A stretch of DNA of 30,143 bases from an uncultured Raoultella sp. (GTDB lineage: Bacteria > Pseudomonadota > Gammaproteobacteria > Enterobacterales > Enterobacteriaceae). The translations under genes and the position numbers were made by a program. Positions within the stretch are counted from its first letter, which is position 1, and the number at the start of each line of letters is the position of its first letter. Shown piece after piece: positions 28,269 through 30,143 of this stretch. The stretch is from NCBI GenBank assembly GCA_900759445.1, contig CAAEVH010000013.1:1-30143 (forward strand), written 5' to 3'. The notes below the pieces were generated by a model. That model worked only from the letters and a program-made list of their open reading frames with translations. It made no database searches and was not told the origin of the DNA.

Positions 28269-29911
28269 GATAATTTCTCCAGCATTTCTGCATTACTGGC
28301 ACCGGGCGGTACCAACGGCCAGACGTTCTCAAGCTCATCGATTGAGACATGAAGCAGGTATGGCCCCTGGCTCGAAAGCATGGTGTCGAGAGCCGCTTCA
28401 ACCTGGTCTTTACGGGTGATGTGCTGTCCAGGAATGCCGAAAGCGCTGGCCAGCGTGACAAAATCGGGATTATCGGTGAGGGTGGTTTCGCTATAGCGCT
28501 CCTCGAAAAACAGCTGCTGCCACTGACGCACCATGCCTAAACGCTGGTTATCCAGTAACAGGATCTTCAACGGCAGCTGTTTACGCTTCACGGTACCCAG
28601 CTCCTGCACGTTCATCATGAACGAACCATCGCCGGAGACGCAGATAACGGTATCGTTCGGACGTGCAACTTGAGCGCCAACCGCAGCCGGCAGGCCAAAG
28701 CCCATCGTGCCCAGACCGCTGGAGGTAATAAAATTCTCAGGGCGTGTATAGGTCATATGCTGCGCTGACCACATTTGATGTTGACCCACGTCGGTTGTCA
28801 CAACACTATCGGCCGGCTTACGGTCGGAGAGCTGTTTGAGCAGCAGCGGTGCGTAAATACCCTCACCCGGATGGTCGTAGCGCCATGCGTGCTCGTCACG
28901 CAGCGCCTGATTATGTTGGCGCCAGGCGTCGATAGTCAGCGGCTTCTGCAACGCTGGCAGCAATGTATTCAGATCGCCCGCCAGGGCAACATGTGCCTGA
29001 CGCAGCTTGTTCAGCTCCGCCGGATCGATATCCAGATGGATAACTTTGGCGTGCGGAGCAAAGGTATTCAGCTTCCCGGTAACACGGTCATCGAAGCGGG
29101 CGCCAACGGCGATCAGCAGGTCACATTCCTGTACCGCCAGATTGGCCGCTTTGGTACCGTGCATCCCCAGCATGCCCAGATAGTACGGATAGGCCGCATC
29201 AACGGCCCCCAGACCTTTCAGCGTGCAGGTGGCCGGCATTTGCGTAATGGCGATAAATTCGCGCAACGCAGGCACCGCCTGCGCCATGCCCACGCCACCG
29301 CCGACGTACAGCATCGGTTTTTGCGCGGCAGCTAACATCTGCAGCGCCTGCTCAACTTCTGCATGGGAGAAGGCAATGTCGTTATCAACCGTCGAGAAAT
29401 ACGGTTCAAGCTCACCCTTCGCCAGCTGGATATCTTTCGGGATATCAACCAGAACCGGGCCTGGGCGGCCAGAGTTTGCGACCTGGAAAGCTTCAGCGAT
29501 CACTCGCGGCAGTTCTTCCAGCGACTGCACGAGAAAACTATGTTTCGTACAGGCCAGTGATAAACCAAGGACGTCCACTTCCTGGAAAGCATCGGTGCCG
29601 ATAAACGGCGCCGCGACCTGACCAGTGATAGCGACAACAGGGACAGAGTCCAGTAACGCATCAGCCAGGCCGGTGATCAGGTTCGTCGCACCTGGACCTG
29701 ATGTGGCGATGCACACGCCGGTTTTGCCGGTGGCGCGAGCATAGCCGATAGCTGCCATGGCCGCTCCTTGCTCGTGGCGGCACAACAGGTGTTCCACGCC
29801 GCCGTCATACAATGCATCGTAAACCGGCATAATCGCGCCACCAGGATAGCCAAAAACCGTGTCGACCCCCTGTGCCCGCAAAGCATGTACTACCCACTGT
29901 GCCCCATTCAT
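28265..29911 (-). CDS. ilvG: Acetohydroxyacid synthase II large subunit IlvG (intact)
   Basis: A 548-residue TPP-, FAD- and Mg-dependent catalytic subunit that condenses pyruvate with pyruvate or 2-oxobutyrate. The catalytic glutamate is E47 ([11 protein letters not shown]). The FAD-binding middle domain spans about 190-340. The TPP/Mg motif begins GDGSFMMN at 427 and closes with [10 protein letters not shown] around 451-460. The reading frame is uninterrupted, unlike E. coli K-12, where ilvG is frameshifted. GGGGA at the end of ilvX provides the ribosome site, implying coupling to ilvX translation. Confidence 0.98.
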   Translation of the reverse strand: MNGAQWVVHALRAQGVDTVFGYPGGAIMPVYDALYDGGVEHLLCRHEQGAAMAAIGYARATGKTGVCIATSGPGATNLITGLADALLDSVPVVAITGQVAAPFIGTDAFQEVDVLGLSLACTKHSFLVQSLEELPRVIAEAFQVANSGRPGPVLVDIPKDIQLAKGELEPYFSTVDNDIAFSHAEVEQALQMLAAAQKPMLYVGGGVGMAQAVPALREFIAITQMPATCTLKGLGAVDAAYPYYLGMLGMHGTKAANLAVQECDLLIAVGARFDDRVTGKLNTFAPHAKVIHLDIDPAELNKLRQAHVALAGDLNTLLPALQKPLTIDAWRQHNQALRDEHAWRYDHPGEGIYAPLLLKQLSDRKPADSVVTTDVGQHQMWSAQHMTYTRPENFITSSGLGTMGFGLPAAVGAQVARPNDTVICVSGDGSFMMNVQELGTVKRKQLPLKILLLDNQRLGMVRQWQQLFFEERYSETTLTDNPDFVTLASAFGIPGQHITRKDQVEAALDTMLSSQGPYLLHVSIDELENVWPLVPPGASNAEMLEKLS

Positions 29912-29913
29912 AG

Positions 29914-29964
29914 TTAGTTCCCCGTCATAGATCGGGAGAAACAGAATTTTATGCTATTCGTCAT
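29914..29964 (-). CDS. ilvX: Small ORF IlvX between attenuator and ilvG
   Basis: A 16-codon ORF, ATG at 29962-29964 and TAA at 29914-29916, reading [17 protein letters not shown]. coli has a 16-codon ilvX at the same position (MNNSTKFCFSRFRTGN as I recall it), with the core KFCFSR and end TGN shared. It has a strong GAGGAG ribosome site 7 bases upstream and ends 2 bases before the ilvG ATG. The ilvG Shine-Dalgarno sequence lies inside its last codons. It is probably a translated coupling peptide; no enzymatic role is claimed. Confidence 0.82.
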   Translation of the reverse strand: MTNSIKFCFSRSMTGN

Positions 29965-29996
29965 TGTCTGCTCCTCGCTTATCATTTTTAAGTTAT

Positions 29997-30027
29997 AAAA
30001 AAACCCCCGGACCTTTCGGTGCGGGGG
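29997..30027 (-). terminator. ilvGMEDA attenuator (intrinsic terminator)
   Basis: On the minus strand a GC-rich stem CCCCCG-C-ACC / GGT-C-CGGGGG with loop GAAA is followed by seven T residues (plus-strand A, 29997-30003). It begins 25 bases after the ilvL stop codon and precedes ilvX/ilvG. This is the classic leader terminator. When ribosomes stall on Ile, Val or Leu codons in ilvL, an alternative antiterminator is expected to form; part of that pairing lies beyond the right edge. Confidence 0.93.
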
Positions 30028-30051
30028 TCTTAGTTCGTTAAGGCTTGATTT

Positions 30052-30143
30052 CTAAGCCTTTCCTCGTCCAAGTGCAGCCCCGCACGGTGGGATAATAATC
30101 ACCACCACGCTAATCACGACCAGGCTAATCACTCGTAGAAGGG
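30052..30143 (-). CDS. ilvL: ilvGMEDA operon leader peptide IlvL (5' end outside window)
   Basis: The last 29 full codons of the leader peptide are visible, stop TAG at 30052-30054. The sequence runs LLRVISLVVISVVVIII and then PPCGAALGRGKA. Fifteen of the 29 residues are Ile, Val or Leu, the control codons of attenuation. E. coli IlvL is 32 residues and ends identically as I recall it, so only the first three codons (with the start and promoter) are missing at the window edge. Confidence 0.93.
   Translation of the reverse strand, partial: LLRVISLVVISVVVIIIPPCGAALGRGKA

Overview
This is a chromosomal core region of an enteric gammaproteobacterium (Enterobacteriaceae). Gene order and strand pattern match the E. 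coli ilv-rep-rho-wec-yifK-argX segment read in reverse, and most proteins look like close orthologues of equal or nearly equal length. Intact ilvG, REP/BIME elements, a second ppiC copy and the absence of rffG/rffH point to a Klebsiella/Raoultella/Enterobacter-like relative rather than E. coli itself. The genus is inference. I see no prophage, insertion sequence, CRISPR array or plasmid-like gene.

Layout. (1) 1-180: a tRNA-Arg(CCG) gene (argX) with its own strong promoter, minus strand. (2) 181-1566: yifK amino-acid permease. (3) 1905-12825, minus strand: the enterobacterial common antigen (ECA) operon, transcribed wecA-wzzE-wecB-wecC-[rffG/rffH missing]-wecD-wecE-wzxE-wecF-wzyE-wecG, with 4-bp overlaps or very short gaps at most junctions. 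(4) 13016-14514: rho, its intrinsic terminator and the rhoL leader ORF. (5) 14659-14988: trxA, divergent from rhlB-gppA (15331-18089, plus strand). (6) rep helicase (minus), divergent from two tandem parvulin genes (20294-20907, plus). (7) 20993-30143: ilvC, divergent from its LysR regulator gene ilvY, then the ilvL-ilvX-ilvG-ilvM-ilvE-ilvD-ilvA operon, whose leader peptide runs off the right edge.

How the genes work together. The ilv genes make isoleucine, valine and leucine precursors: threonine deaminase (IlvA), acetohydroxyacid synthase II (IlvGM), reductoisomerase (IlvC), dehydratase (IlvD) and transaminase (IlvE). Control is by ilvL attenuation and by IlvY at ilvC. The wec genes build the GlcNAc-ManNAcA-Fuc4NAc repeat on undecaprenyl phosphate, flip it (WzxE), polymerise it (WzyE) and set chain length (WzzE).

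Most notable observation. Between wecC and wecD, where E. coli has rffG and rffH, only a 34-codon ORF remains (8115-8219). It keeps the GTGA overlap with wecC and an RffG-like nucleotide-binding start (VLVTGAS), and it runs into the wecD start. I read it as a deletion scar that may still couple translation into wecD. WecE therefore depends on dTDP-sugar supplied from elsewhere in the genome. The second notable point is the tandem pair of diverged PpiC parvulins (60 of 93 residues identical by hand alignment). Several small ORFs and sites (rhoL, ilvX, partial ilvL, operators, hairpins) were located by reading the strands directly.
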